Of a DNA stretch of 33,629 nt, positions 23,754 to 32,195 are shown in pieces (the stretch's first letter is position 1; the number at the start of each line of letters is the position of its first letter). The stretch lies in contig JAFULL010000032.1 in NCBI GenBank assembly GCA_017473345.1, forward strand, positions 1 to 33,629. Reading direction: 5' to 3'. Made by a program: the position numbers and the translations under genes. The stretch is from Clostridia bacterium. Lineage in GTDB: Bacteria; Bacillota; Clostridia; Christensenellales; Aristaeellaceae. The notes below the pieces were generated by a model, which ran no database searches, had not been told where the DNA came from, and saw only the letters and a list, made by a program, of their open reading frames with translations.

Positions 23754-24101
23754 ATGGATTATATTCTTCTGGGAAACCGAATCCGCACCAAGCGCAAAGC
23801 CATGGGATGGACGCAGGAGCAGCTGGCCGAGGCCATCGGCGTAAGCACGTCGTTCATCGGCCATATCGAACGCGGCTCGCGCAAATCCAGCATCGACACG
23901 CTGGTGGAACTGGCCAATGTGATGGACGTATCGGCGGATTTTCTGCTTGCCGACAGCCTTACCACCGTTGCAAAATCCTCGATCCCTCAGCACCTCAACG
24001 CTAACCAGCGCACCGCCATGCAGGAGATCCTCAGCGCGCTGCAGGGGCAGCTGGACAAATGGAATGCCCCTGTGCCCGAGCAGCCTGAGCAGGAAGATTA
24101 A
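23754..24101 (+). CDS. Small XRE family helix-turn-helix regulator
   Basis: 115 residues. A classical HTH_3 domain fills residues 6-62 (RIRTKRKAMGWTQEQLAEAIGVSTSFIGHIERGSRKSSIDTLVELANVMDVSADFLL), followed by a short acidic, helical tail (LNANQRTAMQEILSALQGQL). AAAGGA stands 8 bp before the ATG. It is transcribed alone; a TAAGAT box at about 23700 could be its -10, but no good -35 is present. Its TAA overlaps the TAA of the convergent dapB gene (shared TTAA), so no terminator fits between them. Targets are unknown. Confidence 0.85.
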   Translation: MDYILLGNRIRTKRKAMGWTQEQLAEAIGVSTSFIGHIERGSRKSSIDTLVELANVMDVSADFLLADSLTTVAKSSIPQHLNANQRTAMQEILSALQGQLDKWNAPVPEQPEQED

Positions 24102-24856
24102 CCCAGCATCGCCAGCACAACATCGCGCATGGAGTAAAGCCCGGCAGGCTTGTCCGCCAGCCAGCGTGCAGCCTTCAGCGCACCCTGTGCAAACAGCGCA
24201 CGGTTTTCAGCACGGTGCGTAAGCACCACCTGCTCGCCGTTGCCGTAGAAGCCCACCTCGTGCTCGCCGGTCACTGTGCCGCCGCGCACCGCATGGATGC
24301 CGATTTCACCATCCGTACGCTTTTGAGTGCGGCCATAGCGCCCGTACAAAGGCTCCGTTTCGGGGCCTTTTTCCTTTTGCGCCGCATCATAGAGCATGAG
24401 CGCAGTACCGCTGGGGCTGTCCACCTTCATGCGGTGATGCTTTTCAACGATCTCGATGTCAAAGCCCTCCAGCGTACGCGCCGCCATGCGAACCAGTTCG
24501 CACAGCACGTTGACGCCAAGGCTCATATTGGCGCTGCGCAGCACCGGAATGTGCTTCGCCGCCTCGCCGATCATGGCGATTTCCTCATCGGTATAGCCCG
24601 TGGCGCACAGCACCACGGGTATTTTGTTGTCCACCGCCAGCTTCAAAAGCTCCGGCAGCGCTTCCGGGCGAGAAAAGTCCACGATCACATCCGCCGTTTC
24701 CTTCACCTGTTCAAAGCCGGTGACCACAGGATAACCTACTGGCTGACCGGTATAGGCCACGTCCACGCCGCAGGCAATGCCTACGCCTGCGGCCTCCGCC
24801 GCAAGGGTGAGCTCGCGGCCCATGCGGCCCAGAGCGCCGCCAATGATCATTTGCAT
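24098..24856 (-). CDS. dapB: 4-hydroxy-tetrahydrodipicolinate reductase
   Basis: 252 residues. DapB reduces hydroxy-tetrahydrodipicolinate in the diaminopimelate/lysine pathway. Seen are the nucleotide-binding GGALGRMG (6-13), VIVDFSRPEAL (about 57-67), CATGYTDEE (84-92), the catalytic HHRMKVDSPSGTAL with H140, H141 and K144, and the terminal AARWLADKPAGLYSMRDVV. GGAGG 7 bp before ATG 24856 sets the start; a second ATG two codons on is possible. It lies 13 bp after dapA and is the last gene of asd-dapA-dapB. It ends on the stop codon of the convergent XRE gene. Confidence 0.96.
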   Translation of the reverse strand: MQMIIGGALGRMGRELTLAAEAAGVGIACGVDVAYTGQPVGYPVVTGFEQVKETADVIVDFSRPEALPELLKLAVDNKIPVVLCATGYTDEEIAMIGEAAKHIPVLRSANMSLGVNVLCELVRMAARTLEGFDIEIVEKHHRMKVDSPSGTALMLYDAAQKEKGPETEPLYGRYGRTQKRTDGEIGIHAVRGGTVTGEHEVGFYGNGEQVVLTHRAENRALFAQGALKAARWLADKPAGLYSMRDVVLAMLG

Positions 24857-24869
24857 GGTTTTGCCTCCA

Positions 24870-25760
24870 TCAGTCCTGAATGAGCTGCAGGTCCTTAAGC
24901 GCTGTGCGCATCATTTCGCGGGTCTTTTCACCGGCGGGGATCAGCGGCAGGCGCATGTCTTCCTCGCAAAGCCCCATCAGTGCCATGGCGAACTTGCAGG
25001 GGATGGGGCTGACCTCGTTGAACAGCGCACATACCAGCGGCAGCACTTCCAGCTGCAGCTTGCGGGCGCGGTCATGATCGCCGCGCAGCCAGCTTTCAGT
25101 CATATCGCTCATCAGCATCGGGGCCACGTTGGACGCAACCGATATCACGCCCTGTGCGCCCAGCGCCATCATGGGATAAACCATGTCGTCATTGCCGCAG
25201 TATACGTCCATCTTTCCCTCGACGGCGTTCATCTTTTCCATCACCCGGGGCAGGTCGTAGCTGCTTTCCTTCAGGGCGACGAAGCGGCCGCTTTCGCAAA
25301 GGCGGCTGAGCGTTTCGGGAGCGATGTCCAGATTGGTGCGGCCCGGCACGTTGTACACAATGATGGGCAGTTCGGTGTTTTCAGCGATGTGCATGAAGTG
25401 GGCATAGAGCCCCTCCTGCGTGGTTTTGTTGTAATAGGGCGTTACCACCAGCTGGGCCGCGCAGCCCAGGTCACGGAATCGCTTTTCATTTTCAATGACC
25501 GCCTGCGTGTTGTTGCTGCCTGTGCCGCAAATGACAGGAATCTGCCCGCGGGCTGCAGCAACGGTTTCGCGCACGACCAGCTCGCGTTCCTCCGCCGAAA
25601 GGGTGGAGGGCTCGCCCGTGGTGCCGCAGGAAACCAGCGCAGACGTACCGCCTGCGATCTGCATGTAGACCAGACGGTTGAGCGCCGCTACGTCTACCTT
25701 TCCGTCGCGCATGGGAGTGATGAGCGCCGTGGCGCTGCCACGGAACAAAGGCTCACGCAT
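24870..25760 (-). CDS. dapA: 4-hydroxy-tetrahydrodipicolinate synthase
   Basis: 296 residues, the family length. DapA condenses pyruvate with aspartate semialdehyde. The Schiff-base lysine K164 is in VALKESS, the catalytic tyrosine Y136 in IIVYNVPGRT with R141, and CGTTGEPSTL gives T47-T48. These correspond to K161, Y133, R138 and T44-T45 of the E. coli enzyme. AGGAGG-like sequence (TCAGGAGGCTG) lies before the ATG. It sits between asd (23 bp upstream) and dapB (13 bp downstream), so the three steps are made together. Confidence 0.97.
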   Translation of the reverse strand: MREPLFRGSATALITPMRDGKVDVAALNRLVYMQIAGGTSALVSCGTTGEPSTLSAEERELVVRETVAAARGQIPVICGTGSNNTQAVIENEKRFRDLGCAAQLVVTPYYNKTTQEGLYAHFMHIAENTELPIIVYNVPGRTNLDIAPETLSRLCESGRFVALKESSYDLPRVMEKMNAVEGKMDVYCGNDDMVYPMMALGAQGVISVASNVAPMLMSDMTESWLRGDHDRARKLQLEVLPLVCALFNEVSPIPCKFAMALMGLCEEDMRLPLIPAGEKTREMMRTALKDLQLIQD

Positions 25761-25783
25761 GAATATTCAGCCTCCTGAAAAAA

Positions 25784-26875
25784 TCAGACGTCCTTCTTGG
25801 GAATGTAGCCCATCTTGCACAGGTACTCAGCGCTGAGCACGCCGCCGCCGGCAGCGCCGCGCAGGGTGTTGTGGCTGAGGCACACAAACTTGTAGTCCAT
25901 CACCGGGTCCTCGCGCAGACGGCCGATGCAGATGGCCATGCCGCCCTCGGTCTCGCGGTCCAGTCGGGTCTGGGGACGGGCGGGATCTTCAAAGTAGTGC
26001 AGGAACTTGCGGGGAGCGGAAGGCAGGTCCAGGCCGTAGGTCTGGGGCATGCAGTTTTCCCAGCGTTCAAAAATCTGCTCCATGGTGGGCTTCTTCTTGA
26101 ACTTCACGCTCACGGCAGCCATATGACCGTCACTGGCGGCCACGCGCAGGCACTGCGCGCTGATGGCAGGCGCAGCCGCGTCCACGATGGCGTCGCCTTC
26201 AACATGGCCGAAAATTTTGAGCGGTTCACGCTCGCTCTTTTCGTCCTCACCGCCAATGTAGGGAATGACGTTGTCGACCATCTCGGGCCAGGTGCGGAAG
26301 GTCTTTCCCGCGCCGCTGATGGCCTGATAGGTGCACACCATCACCTGCTCGGGTTCAAACTCGCTCAGGGGCCACAGGGCGGGCACATAGCTCTGGATGG
26401 AGCAGTTGGGCTTGACGGCGATGAAGCCGACCTTGGTGCCCAGACGCTTGCGCTGCGCCTCGATGATGGCGGCGTGGTCGCCGTTGATCTCGGGGATCAG
26501 CATGGGTACGTCGGGGGTGTGACGGTTGGCGCTGTTGTTGCTGACGACGGGAATCTCCGCCTTTGCATAGCGTTCCTCCAGCGCGCGGATCTCATCCTTC
26601 TTCATATCGACGGCGCAGAACACAAAATCCACCAGCTCGGCGATCTTTTCCACTTCCGCAGCGTCCAGCACGGTCAGATTCGCAATATTCTCCGGAATGG
26701 GCGTGTCCTCAAAAGCCCAGCGGCTGCCAACGGCTTCGGCATATGTTTTGCCTGCAGAGCGGCTGCTGGCCGCCACGCAGGTGATCTTGAACCAGGGATG
26801 GTCCTTCAAAAGCAGCGCAAAGCGCTGGCCTACCATGCCCGTTGCGCCGACAATGCCTACACGATACTGTTGCAT
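25784..26875 (-). CDS. asd: Aspartate-semialdehyde dehydrogenase, archaeal/fungal type
   Basis: 363 residues. Asd makes aspartate semialdehyde for the lysine, methionine and threonine branches. Seen are the NADP-binding GATGMVGQRF (10-19), the SSRSAGKTYAEA loop, the catalytic C158 in KPNCSIQSY, and the catalytic H251 in RVAASDGHMAAVSVKF. Its length and the PNCSIQ form place it in the archaeal/fungal (TIGR00978-like) branch rather than the usual bacterial one; this branch is known in Clostridia. Start ATG 26875 has GGAGG 8 bp upstream; an upstream in-frame ATG at 26908 has none. It is the first gene of the operon, with a leader of about 110 nt. Confidence 0.95.
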   Translation of the reverse strand: MQQYRVGIVGATGMVGQRFALLLKDHPWFKITCVAASSRSAGKTYAEAVGSRWAFEDTPIPENIANLTVLDAAEVEKIAELVDFVFCAVDMKKDEIRALEERYAKAEIPVVSNNSANRHTPDVPMLIPEINGDHAAIIEAQRKRLGTKVGFIAVKPNCSIQSYVPALWPLSEFEPEQVMVCTYQAISGAGKTFRTWPEMVDNVIPYIGGEDEKSEREPLKIFGHVEGDAIVDAAAPAISAQCLRVAASDGHMAAVSVKFKKKPTMEQIFERWENCMPQTYGLDLPSAPRKFLHYFEDPARPQTRLDRETEGGMAICIGRLREDPVMDYKFVCLSHNTLRGAAGGGVLSAEYLCKMGYIPKKDV

Positions 26876-26990
26876 ATGTGAAACCTCCGTTTCCATATTG
26901 GCACACATTCAGCTTTTCCCGATGCGCCGCGCGTTATCATCCTATGCCCAAAAAGCCTGCGCGTGCCTTGTACGCAGCACATCAGGGCTT

Positions 26991-27019
26991 AGAATAACAT
27001 GCCTGACACAAGATGTCAA
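26991..27019 (-). promoter_or_regulatory. Promoter of the asd-dapA-dapB operon
   Basis: Minus strand: perfect TTGACA (27019-27014), a 17-bp spacer and TATTCT (26996-26991). The leader (about 26876-26984) is too short for a lysine riboswitch, and I recognise none in it. Confidence 0.85.
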
Positions 27020-27082
27020 TTCTGGTACTCCTGTGGAAATGTTCTGGCGTTGTATCGCGGCGGAACATTTGCCAGAAGCAAC

Positions 27083-27109
27083 AAAAAGCCCGCCTGAGCG
27101 GGCTTTTTT
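27083..27109. terminator. Terminator downstream of the TRAP operon
   Basis: AAAAAGCCCGC-CTGA-GCGGGCTTTTTT: 7 GC-rich pairs extended by A-T pairs, usable on both strands. It is 13 bp from the dctM stop and separates that operon from the asd promoter. Confidence 0.9.
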
Positions 27110-27121
27110 GTGTAAAACGTT

Positions 27122-28414
27122 TTACATGAACAGACCGGGCAGCCACAGCGTGATCTGCGGAATGAAGGTGATCAGCAAAAGCGCCACGATCATGCACAGA
27201 TAGAAGGGCAGCATGGCCTTGACGACCTTTTCCATGGGCACCTTGGACACCGCAGAGCCGATGAACAGCACGGAGCCGACCGGCGGTGTGAGCAGGCCGA
27301 TGCCGCAGTTGAGCATCAGCATGATGCCGTAGGTGATGGGGTCGATCCCCACAGACTGCGCGATGGGCAGCAGGATGGGGGTAGAGATCAGGATGATGGG
27401 CGCCATGTCCATCACCATGCCCAGAACGAGCAGGATGAGGTTGATCAGCAGCGCAATGATGATGGGGTTGCTGCTGACGCTCATGATGGCTCTGGCGGCG
27501 ATATCCGGCACGTGCAGCAGGGTCAGGCAGTAGCCGAAGCCCGTGGACGTGGCGATGAGGATGAGCACGATGGACAGGGTGCTTACGCACTCGTTAAGCG
27601 CATTCCAAACGCCCTTCCAGTTGAGGCCCTTGTACACATACACGGCCACGAACAGGGAGTAGATAACAGCCACAGCGGCGGACTCAGTGGCGGTGAACAG
27701 GCCCATGACCACGCCCACGACCACGATGAGGATGCACGCCAGCGCCCAAATAGACGTCTTCAGCTGCTTGAGCAGACCCTTGATGCTGAACTTTTCGCCC
27801 TTGGGGTAGTTGCGCTTGATGGCGATGATGTAGGTACCAACGGCCAGGCTCAGAGCCAGAACGCCGCCGGGGATGTAACCGGCCATGAACAGGCTGCCCA
27901 CGCTGATGCCGCCCGCGGCGGTGGCGTAAAGCACCATGTTGTGGCTGGGGGGCACCAGAATGCCTTCCACGGAGGAAGCGATGGTAAGCGCGGTGGAGAA
28001 ATCGGCGTCGTAGCCCTGGTCGACCATCATGGGGATCAGGATGGAGCCGAGGCTGGCGGTGTCAGCAGCAGCGGAGCCGGAGATGCCGCCGAAGAAGTAG
28101 CTGTCCACAACGTTGACCATGCCCAGGCCGCCGCGCATCCAGCCAACGGCGGAGTTGGCCAGCGCTACCAGCTTTTCGCTGATGCCGCCCGAGCCCATCA
28201 GGCAGCCCATCGTAATAAAGAAGGGTACGGCCATCAGGCTGAAGGACCACATGCCCTTAACGAGCTGCTGGGGAATGGTGGTGAGGGGCTTGCCCATGTA
28301 CATGAGGCAGAAAACGGTGGAAAGGCCCACTGCGTAGGCGATCGGCACGCGCAGCAGGATCATGGCAAAGAAGCTGCCCAGAAGAATGATAACAGCAATC
28401 GTATTCGCATCCAT
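27122..28414 (-). CDS. dctM: TRAP transporter large permease (DctM)
   Basis: 430 residues, the usual DctM length, with about 11-12 hydrophobic segments. Typical stretches are FFAMILLRVPIAYAVGLST, AVPFFITMGCLMGSGGISEKLV, GGLGMVNVVDSYFFGGISGSAAADTASLGSILIPMM, SSVEGILVPPSHNMVLYATA, LGMVMDMAPIILISTPILLPIA and LTPPVGSVLFIGSAV. It forms the sodium-driven channel for the solute delivered by DctP. It overlaps the dctQ stop by 1 nt (TAATG), with AAGGAGG inside the end of dctQ, so the two are translationally coupled. Confidence 0.95.
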   Translation of the reverse strand: MDANTIAVIILLGSFFAMILLRVPIAYAVGLSTVFCLMYMGKPLTTIPQQLVKGMWSFSLMAVPFFITMGCLMGSGGISEKLVALANSAVGWMRGGLGMVNVVDSYFFGGISGSAAADTASLGSILIPMMVDQGYDADFSTALTIASSVEGILVPPSHNMVLYATAAGGISVGSLFMAGYIPGGVLALSLAVGTYIIAIKRNYPKGEKFSIKGLLKQLKTSIWALACILIVVVGVVMGLFTATESAAVAVIYSLFVAVYVYKGLNWKGVWNALNECVSTLSIVLILIATSTGFGYCLTLLHVPDIAARAIMSVSSNPIIIALLINLILLVLGMVMDMAPIILISTPILLPIAQSVGIDPITYGIMLMLNCGIGLLTPPVGSVLFIGSAVSKVPMEKVVKAMLPFYLCMIVALLLITFIPQITLWLPGLFM

Positions 28415-28947
28415 TACGCGGCAACCTCCTTTTCTTCCTTGATGAAGAACACTTTGATGTGCTGATAGAGCTGCTCGATCTCAAAGATGATCATGCCGAC
28501 GCCGGCAACAGGCACGGGCAGGTACATCCAGAAACGGCTCAGCCAGGGAAGGGAATCATAGAAGCCGCGCGAGCCCAGCTTGATGGCGGCAGTCCAGCCG
28601 TGCTTGAGCATTACGAAGCCCAGAACCATGACCAGAATATCGCTGATAATATCCAGCACCCTTACCACGATCTGCGGCAGGAAGGGGTCAAAGCAGGTCA
28701 TGCGGATGTGCGCGTTGTTGCGGATGGCCAGCGTAGCGGAGAGCACAGCCATGTAGACCATCAGGGTCAATACGACCTGCTCGCCCCACACAGGCGCGGG
28801 GATGAAGCTGACATAACGGCCGATGACCATGTAGCAGGTCACCAGAATGTCGGCGATCAGCAGCAGCTTGCAGATGAACATCATGATCTTCTCAGCGATG
28901 TCATATACAGGCTTTACTTTGTCCAGAGCATGAAAGATCTTAGGCAC
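28414..28947 (-). CDS. dctQ: TRAP transporter small permease (DctQ)
   Basis: 177 residues with four hydrophobic segments: MMFICKLLLIADILVTCYMVIGRYV, VWGEQVVLTLMVYMAVLSATLAIRNNAHIRM (with the conserved R-x-x-x-H-I/V pattern), ILVMVLGFVMLKHGW and a last helix at YLPVPVAGVGMIIFEIEQLY. It pairs with DctM in the membrane. It starts at GTG with GAGGAGGG 7 bp upstream. The 86 bp between dctP and this gene hold a strong stem-loop. Confidence 0.93.
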   Translation of the reverse strand: MPKIFHALDKVKPVYDIAEKIMMFICKLLLIADILVTCYMVIGRYVSFIPAPVWGEQVVLTLMVYMAVLSATLAIRNNAHIRMTCFDPFLPQIVVRVLDIISDILVMVLGFVMLKHGWTAAIKLGSRGFYDSLPWLSRFWMYLPVPVAGVGMIIFEIEQLYQHIKVFFIKEEKEVAA

Positions 28948-28979
28948 GATCTTTCCCTCCTCGTTTCGAAATTCGTTTG

Positions 28980-29012
28980 AAAAGGGAGCGCAGGAGAGAT
29001 TCCCGCGCTCCC
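28980..29012 (-). terminator. Intercistronic stem-loop between dctP and dctQ (attenuator or mRNA stabiliser)
   Basis: On the minus-strand RNA GGGAGCGCGGGA pairs with TCCTGCGCTCCC (12 bp with one G-U) around a 5-nt loop, then TTTTC. One position would be an A-C mismatch in plus-strand RNA, so the structure suits minus-strand transcription. It lies 22 bp after the dctP stop, where it could reduce read-through or protect dctP mRNA. Confidence 0.7.
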
Positions 29013-29033
29013 GGTGTATTCCAGTATAAGGAA

Positions 29034-30026
29034 TTACTTCAGGCCAACGATGGTCTCGTAAACAGCGGCCAGGTCGCCGATGTTAGCTTCCACAACGGGC
29101 TTGCAGGCTTCCATGTAGGGGGCCTTGTCGGTAACTTCAACGATGTTGCAGCCTTCAGCCTTCAGAGCTTCCAGAACCTCAGCCTCAGCAGCTTCAACGA
29201 TCTCGGCGTTGTAAGCCTGGGTCAGACGGCCGGCTTCCAGGATGGCAGCCTGCTGGGTTTCATCCAGCTTCTCCCAGCCCATGTCGGTGATGACGATCTG
29301 GATGGCGCCCAGGGTGTGGCCGTCCAGCAGCAGGGTGTTGGCAACTTCCGGGAAAGCGTTGGACTTGTAGTTGGCGATGGGCTGTTCGGCGCCATCAACA
29401 ACGCCGGACTGCAGAGCGCTGTACAGCTCGGTGAAGGAAACGGTGGTGGGGTAAGCGCCCAGGCCCTTGACCATGCCGGTCATGACGGGGTCTTCAGAAA
29501 CGCGGATCTTGAGGCCCTTCAGGTCTTCGATGCCGGCCACGGGCAGGTCGGTCTTGAAGAAGAAGTGACGGAAGCCTTCCTCGCCGTAGCAGATGCCGCG
29601 CAGGGGCAGGCCGATGGCCTGGGGCTCAGCCAGGAACTCGGCAGCCAGTTCGCTGTTGGCGAAGTTCCAGAAATGAGCGCGGTTTTCGAACACGAAGGGC
29701 AGGGACAGCAGGGTGGCCTTCTTGCAGCCGTAGCTGGTCAGAGCGAAGGCGGAGATGCGGCTGATGTCCACGGTGCCGGCGTCCATCATGATGCCGTCGA
29801 GGATCTGAGCTTCAGTGCCCAGAACGCCGGAGCCCTGCACGTCGATGATGACGCTGCCGCCGGACAGCTCTTCAACCTTCTCCTTGAAGAACATGGCGAT
29901 CTTGCCAACGATGGTGCCTTCGATGGGGTTGACTTCGGAGTAAACCAGAGTTACGGGCTCAGCCAGAGCAGCGGTGCAGCCCAGCAGCATGGACAGGGCC
30001 AGAACCAGAGCAAGGATCTTTTTCAT
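29034..30026 (-). CDS. dctP: TRAP transporter substrate-binding protein (DctP)
   Basis: 330 residues. It begins with a signal sequence (KKILALVLALSMLLGCTAALAEP) holding a possible lipobox LLGC at residues 13-16, so it may be a lipoprotein; a signal-peptidase-I site after ALA is the alternative. DctP features follow: GTIVGKIAMFFKEKVEELSGG, LPFVFENRAHFW, LKGLKIRVSEDPV with the conserved substrate-binding arginine, and SALQSGVVDGAEQPIANY. The solute is probably a C4-dicarboxylate, sugar acid or similar carboxylate; it cannot be named. Codons are notably uniform (CTG, AAG, GCC, CAG dominant), as in a highly expressed gene. AGGAGG lies about 8 bp before the ATG. It leads the dctP-Q-M operon. Confidence 0.95.
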   Translation of the reverse strand: MKKILALVLALSMLLGCTAALAEPVTLVYSEVNPIEGTIVGKIAMFFKEKVEELSGGSVIIDVQGSGVLGTEAQILDGIMMDAGTVDISRISAFALTSYGCKKATLLSLPFVFENRAHFWNFANSELAAEFLAEPQAIGLPLRGICYGEEGFRHFFFKTDLPVAGIEDLKGLKIRVSEDPVMTGMVKGLGAYPTTVSFTELYSALQSGVVDGAEQPIANYKSNAFPEVANTLLLDGHTLGAIQIVITDMGWEKLDETQQAAILEAGRLTQAYNAEIVEAAEAEVLEALKAEGCNIVEVTDKAPYMEACKPVVEANIGDLAAVYETIVGLK

Positions 30027-30098
30027 GAGAAACTCCTCCTGAATGTTTCATCCTGCACGGATGATAGATTTTCGGGCGCATTTTCTTCCTTTGGCGCC

Positions 30099-30114
30099 AT
30101 GATACATGTATCAT
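30099..30114. promoter_or_regulatory. Palindromic operator overlapping the TRAP promoter
   Basis: ATGATACA followed by its exact reverse complement TGTATCAT. It overlaps the -10 box and the transcript start. TGATACATGTATCA-like sites are bound by GntR-family repressors, which often control TRAP operons; no GntR gene is in this window. Confidence 0.7.
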
Positions 30115-30138
30115 AGCACATTCATTTCCATTTGTCCA
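30110..30138 (-). promoter_or_regulatory. Promoter of the dctP-dctQ-dctM operon
   Basis: Minus strand: TGGACA (30138-30133), a 17-bp spacer and TATGAT (30115-30110). The leader is about 75 nt. Confidence 0.78.
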
Positions 30139-30269
30139 CCATTATTAAATAGGAAGAGTCAACGCCGTTTTTTCTTATATTTAAATAAATTTCGCCAAAT
30201 GAATTGTGTTTTTCTCCGTTCTGTGCCAAAATAAAAACATCTTTCATGCACTTACAGGAGGCCTGCGTT

Positions 30270-30791
30270 ATGCCCGCATCCAAAATCACCATCCGCGTCA
30301 AAATGGACGGCCCTACCTTCCGCCGTTTTGCCATGTATGACACCTTCAAAAAGAACAAACGCTGGAAGTCGCCCGCCATCTTTGCGTCCATCATGGGCGC
30401 AGCGGCGATCGTGTGCTTCATCATGAACCATGTCGACGGCGCGGTCATGCTGGGCACCGTGCTTGCCGTCATCGCCCTTGGCATGCCTGCGGTGTATGTG
30501 GGCAGCTACCTGTCGTCAGTGTCGTCCAGCATCCGGGCGCAGAAGCTGCCGCGCTATGTGTATGAAGTCGTGCTTTCCGACACGGAGGACGGCGTATACA
30601 TCCGCTCGCTCAACGTCAAAAACGAGCACATGACCCTCAAGTGGAAGCAGATGCACACCGCGCACCGCGCCAAGGACTGCATCTATCTCTACGCCCTGCC
30701 CAACAAAGCCTTCCTGCTGCCCAACGGTCAGGCCGACGCCAGCACCGACGAGGTGTGGGCCATGATCGAGCGCAACATGACCAAAAACTAA
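30270..30791 (+). CDS. YcxB-like membrane protein
   Basis: 173 residues. After a short N-terminal strand region (KITIRVKMDGPTFRRFAMYDTF) come two adjacent membrane helices (about residues 32-50 and 54-75) and a C-terminal domain of about 95 residues with YEVVLSDTEDGVYIRSLNVKNEHMTLKWKQMHTAHRAKDCIYLY and AFLLPNGQ. This is the layout of YcxB-like (PF14317) proteins, whose function is unknown. AGGAGG lies 8 bp before ATG 30270. It precedes the M18 aminopeptidase gene by 24 bp, so the two are probably co-transcribed. I did not find a strong promoter; TTGTGT near 30204 is the only candidate -35. Confidence 0.8.
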   Translation: MPASKITIRVKMDGPTFRRFAMYDTFKKNKRWKSPAIFASIMGAAAIVCFIMNHVDGAVMLGTVLAVIALGMPAVYVGSYLSSVSSSIRAQKLPRYVYEVVLSDTEDGVYIRSLNVKNEHMTLKWKQMHTAHRAKDCIYLYALPNKAFLLPNGQADASTDEVWAMIERNMTKN

Positions 30792-30815
30792 ATCAACATT
30801 TGGAGGTATATCACT

Positions 30816-32195
30816 ATGGAACGACCCAATGCATGGAAAACCTATGACGAGCAGGCCCTGACCGAGCTGGAAGCCGTTGCCCGCAATTACCGCGTCTTTC
30901 TTGACAACGGCAAGACCGAGCGCGAATGCGTGACCGAGACCATCAAAATGGCCAAGGCCGCCGGCTACACCGATCTGGCCGATGCCGTGAAGGCCGGTAC
31001 GCCCCTCAAGCCCGGCGTAAAGGTCTACTCCAACTGCATGGACAAGGCCATCATGCTGTTTCACCTGGGCGAAAAGCCCCTGACCGAAGGCATCAATATC
31101 GTGGGCGCGCATATCGACTCGCCCCGCATCGACCTCAAGCAGAACCCCTTCTATGAGGACGGCGACTTTGCCTACGGCGACACCCATTATTACGGCGGCA
31201 TCAAGAAGTATCAGTGGGTGGCCCAGCCCCTGAGCCTGCACGGCGTGATCGTGAAAAAGGACGGCACCATCGTAGACGTGACCATCGGCGAAAACGATGA
31301 TGATCCCGTATTTTGCATCTCCGACCTGCTGCCCCACCTGGCTCAGGATCAGATGAAGAAGGACGCTGCCAAAATCATCGAAGGCGAAGAACTGAACCTG
31401 ATCGTGGGCGGCCGCCCGCTGGAAGGTGAAGATAAGGAAGCCGTAAAAGCCAACCTGCTCAAGCTCCTGAAGGAAACCTACGATGTGGAGGAGGAAGATT
31501 TCCTCTCCGCAGAGCTGGAAATCGTACCCGCAGGCAAGGCCCGCGATATGGGGATGGACCGCAGCATGATTCTGGCCTACGGCCACGACGACCGCGTATG
31601 CGCTTACCCCTCCATGCGCGCTATCCTGGACTTCGAAGGCGTTCCGGCACATACCCTGTGCTGCGTGCTCTGCGACAAGGAAGAAATCGGCTCCGTCGGC
31701 GCAACCGGCATGGATTCCATGTTCTTCGAAAACACCGTTGCCGAGCTCTACGCCCTGTGCGAAGAATACAGCGAGCTGGGCCTGCGCCGCTGCCTGAGAA
31801 GCAGCCGCATGCTCTCCAGCGACGTATCCGCCGGCTTCGATCCCAACTTCGCAGGCGCATTTGAAAAGAAGAACGCCGCATTCCTGGGCCGCGGCCTGTG
31901 CTTCAATAAGTACACCGGCGCCCGCGGCAAGTCCTCCTCCAGTGACGCCAACGCTGAATATGTGGCTGAAATCCGCCGCATCATGGACGAGGCCAACGTC
32001 GCATGGCAGACCGCTGAGCTGGGTCGCGTGGACCTGGGCGGCGGCGGCACCATCGCTTTCACCTGCGCCAAGTACGGCATGAACGTAATCGATGCAGGCG
32101 TGGCAGTGCTCAGCATGCATGCTCCCTACGAAGTCATCAGTAAGGCCGATCTCTACGAAGCCTACAAAGGTTACTGTGCCTTCCTGAACGCATAA
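30816..32195 (+). CDS. M18 family aminopeptidase
   Basis: 459 residues, matching bacterial M18 enzymes (DNPEP/ApeA-like). The di-zinc residues are visible: H99 and D101 in GAHIDSPR, the catalytic-base pair in CDKEEIGSVGATG, an aspartate in YGHDDRVCAY, a further one in SSDVSAGFDPNF, and the last histidine in SMHAPYEVIS. It is a cytosolic enzyme that removes N-terminal residues, often acidic, from peptides, with family members forming large tetrahedral dodecamers. TGGAGG stands 9 bp before the ATG. Codon use is biased, suggesting good expression. No T-rich plus-strand terminator follows; the tandem hairpins behind it face the opposing rpsA transcript, though either might also act here. Confidence 0.95.
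   Translation: MERPNAWKTYDEQALTELEAVARNYRVFLDNGKTERECVTETIKMAKAAGYTDLADAVKAGTPLKPGVKVYSNCMDKAIMLFHLGEKPLTEGINIVGAHIDSPRIDLKQNPFYEDGDFAYGDTHYYGGIKKYQWVAQPLSLHGVIVKKDGTIVDVTIGENDDDPVFCISDLLPHLAQDQMKKDAAKIIEGEELNLIVGGRPLEGEDKEAVKANLLKLLKETYDVEEEDFLSAELEIVPAGKARDMGMDRSMILAYGHDDRVCAYPSMRAILDFEGVPAHTLCCVLCDKEEIGSVGATGMDSMFFENTVAELYALCEEYSELGLRRCLRSSRMLSSDVSAGFDPNFAGAFEKKNAAFLGRGLCFNKYTGARGKSSSSDANAEYVAEIRRIMDEANVAWQTAELGRVDLGGGGTIAFTCAKYGMNVIDAGVAVLSMHAPYEVISKADLYEAYKGYCAFLNA

Noticed and set aside
26876-26990. Lysine riboswitch or T-box before asd
   Set aside because: The leader of about 110 nt is too short for a lysine riboswitch and I see neither its conserved core nor a T-box TGGNACC-type motif; only weak hairpins are present.
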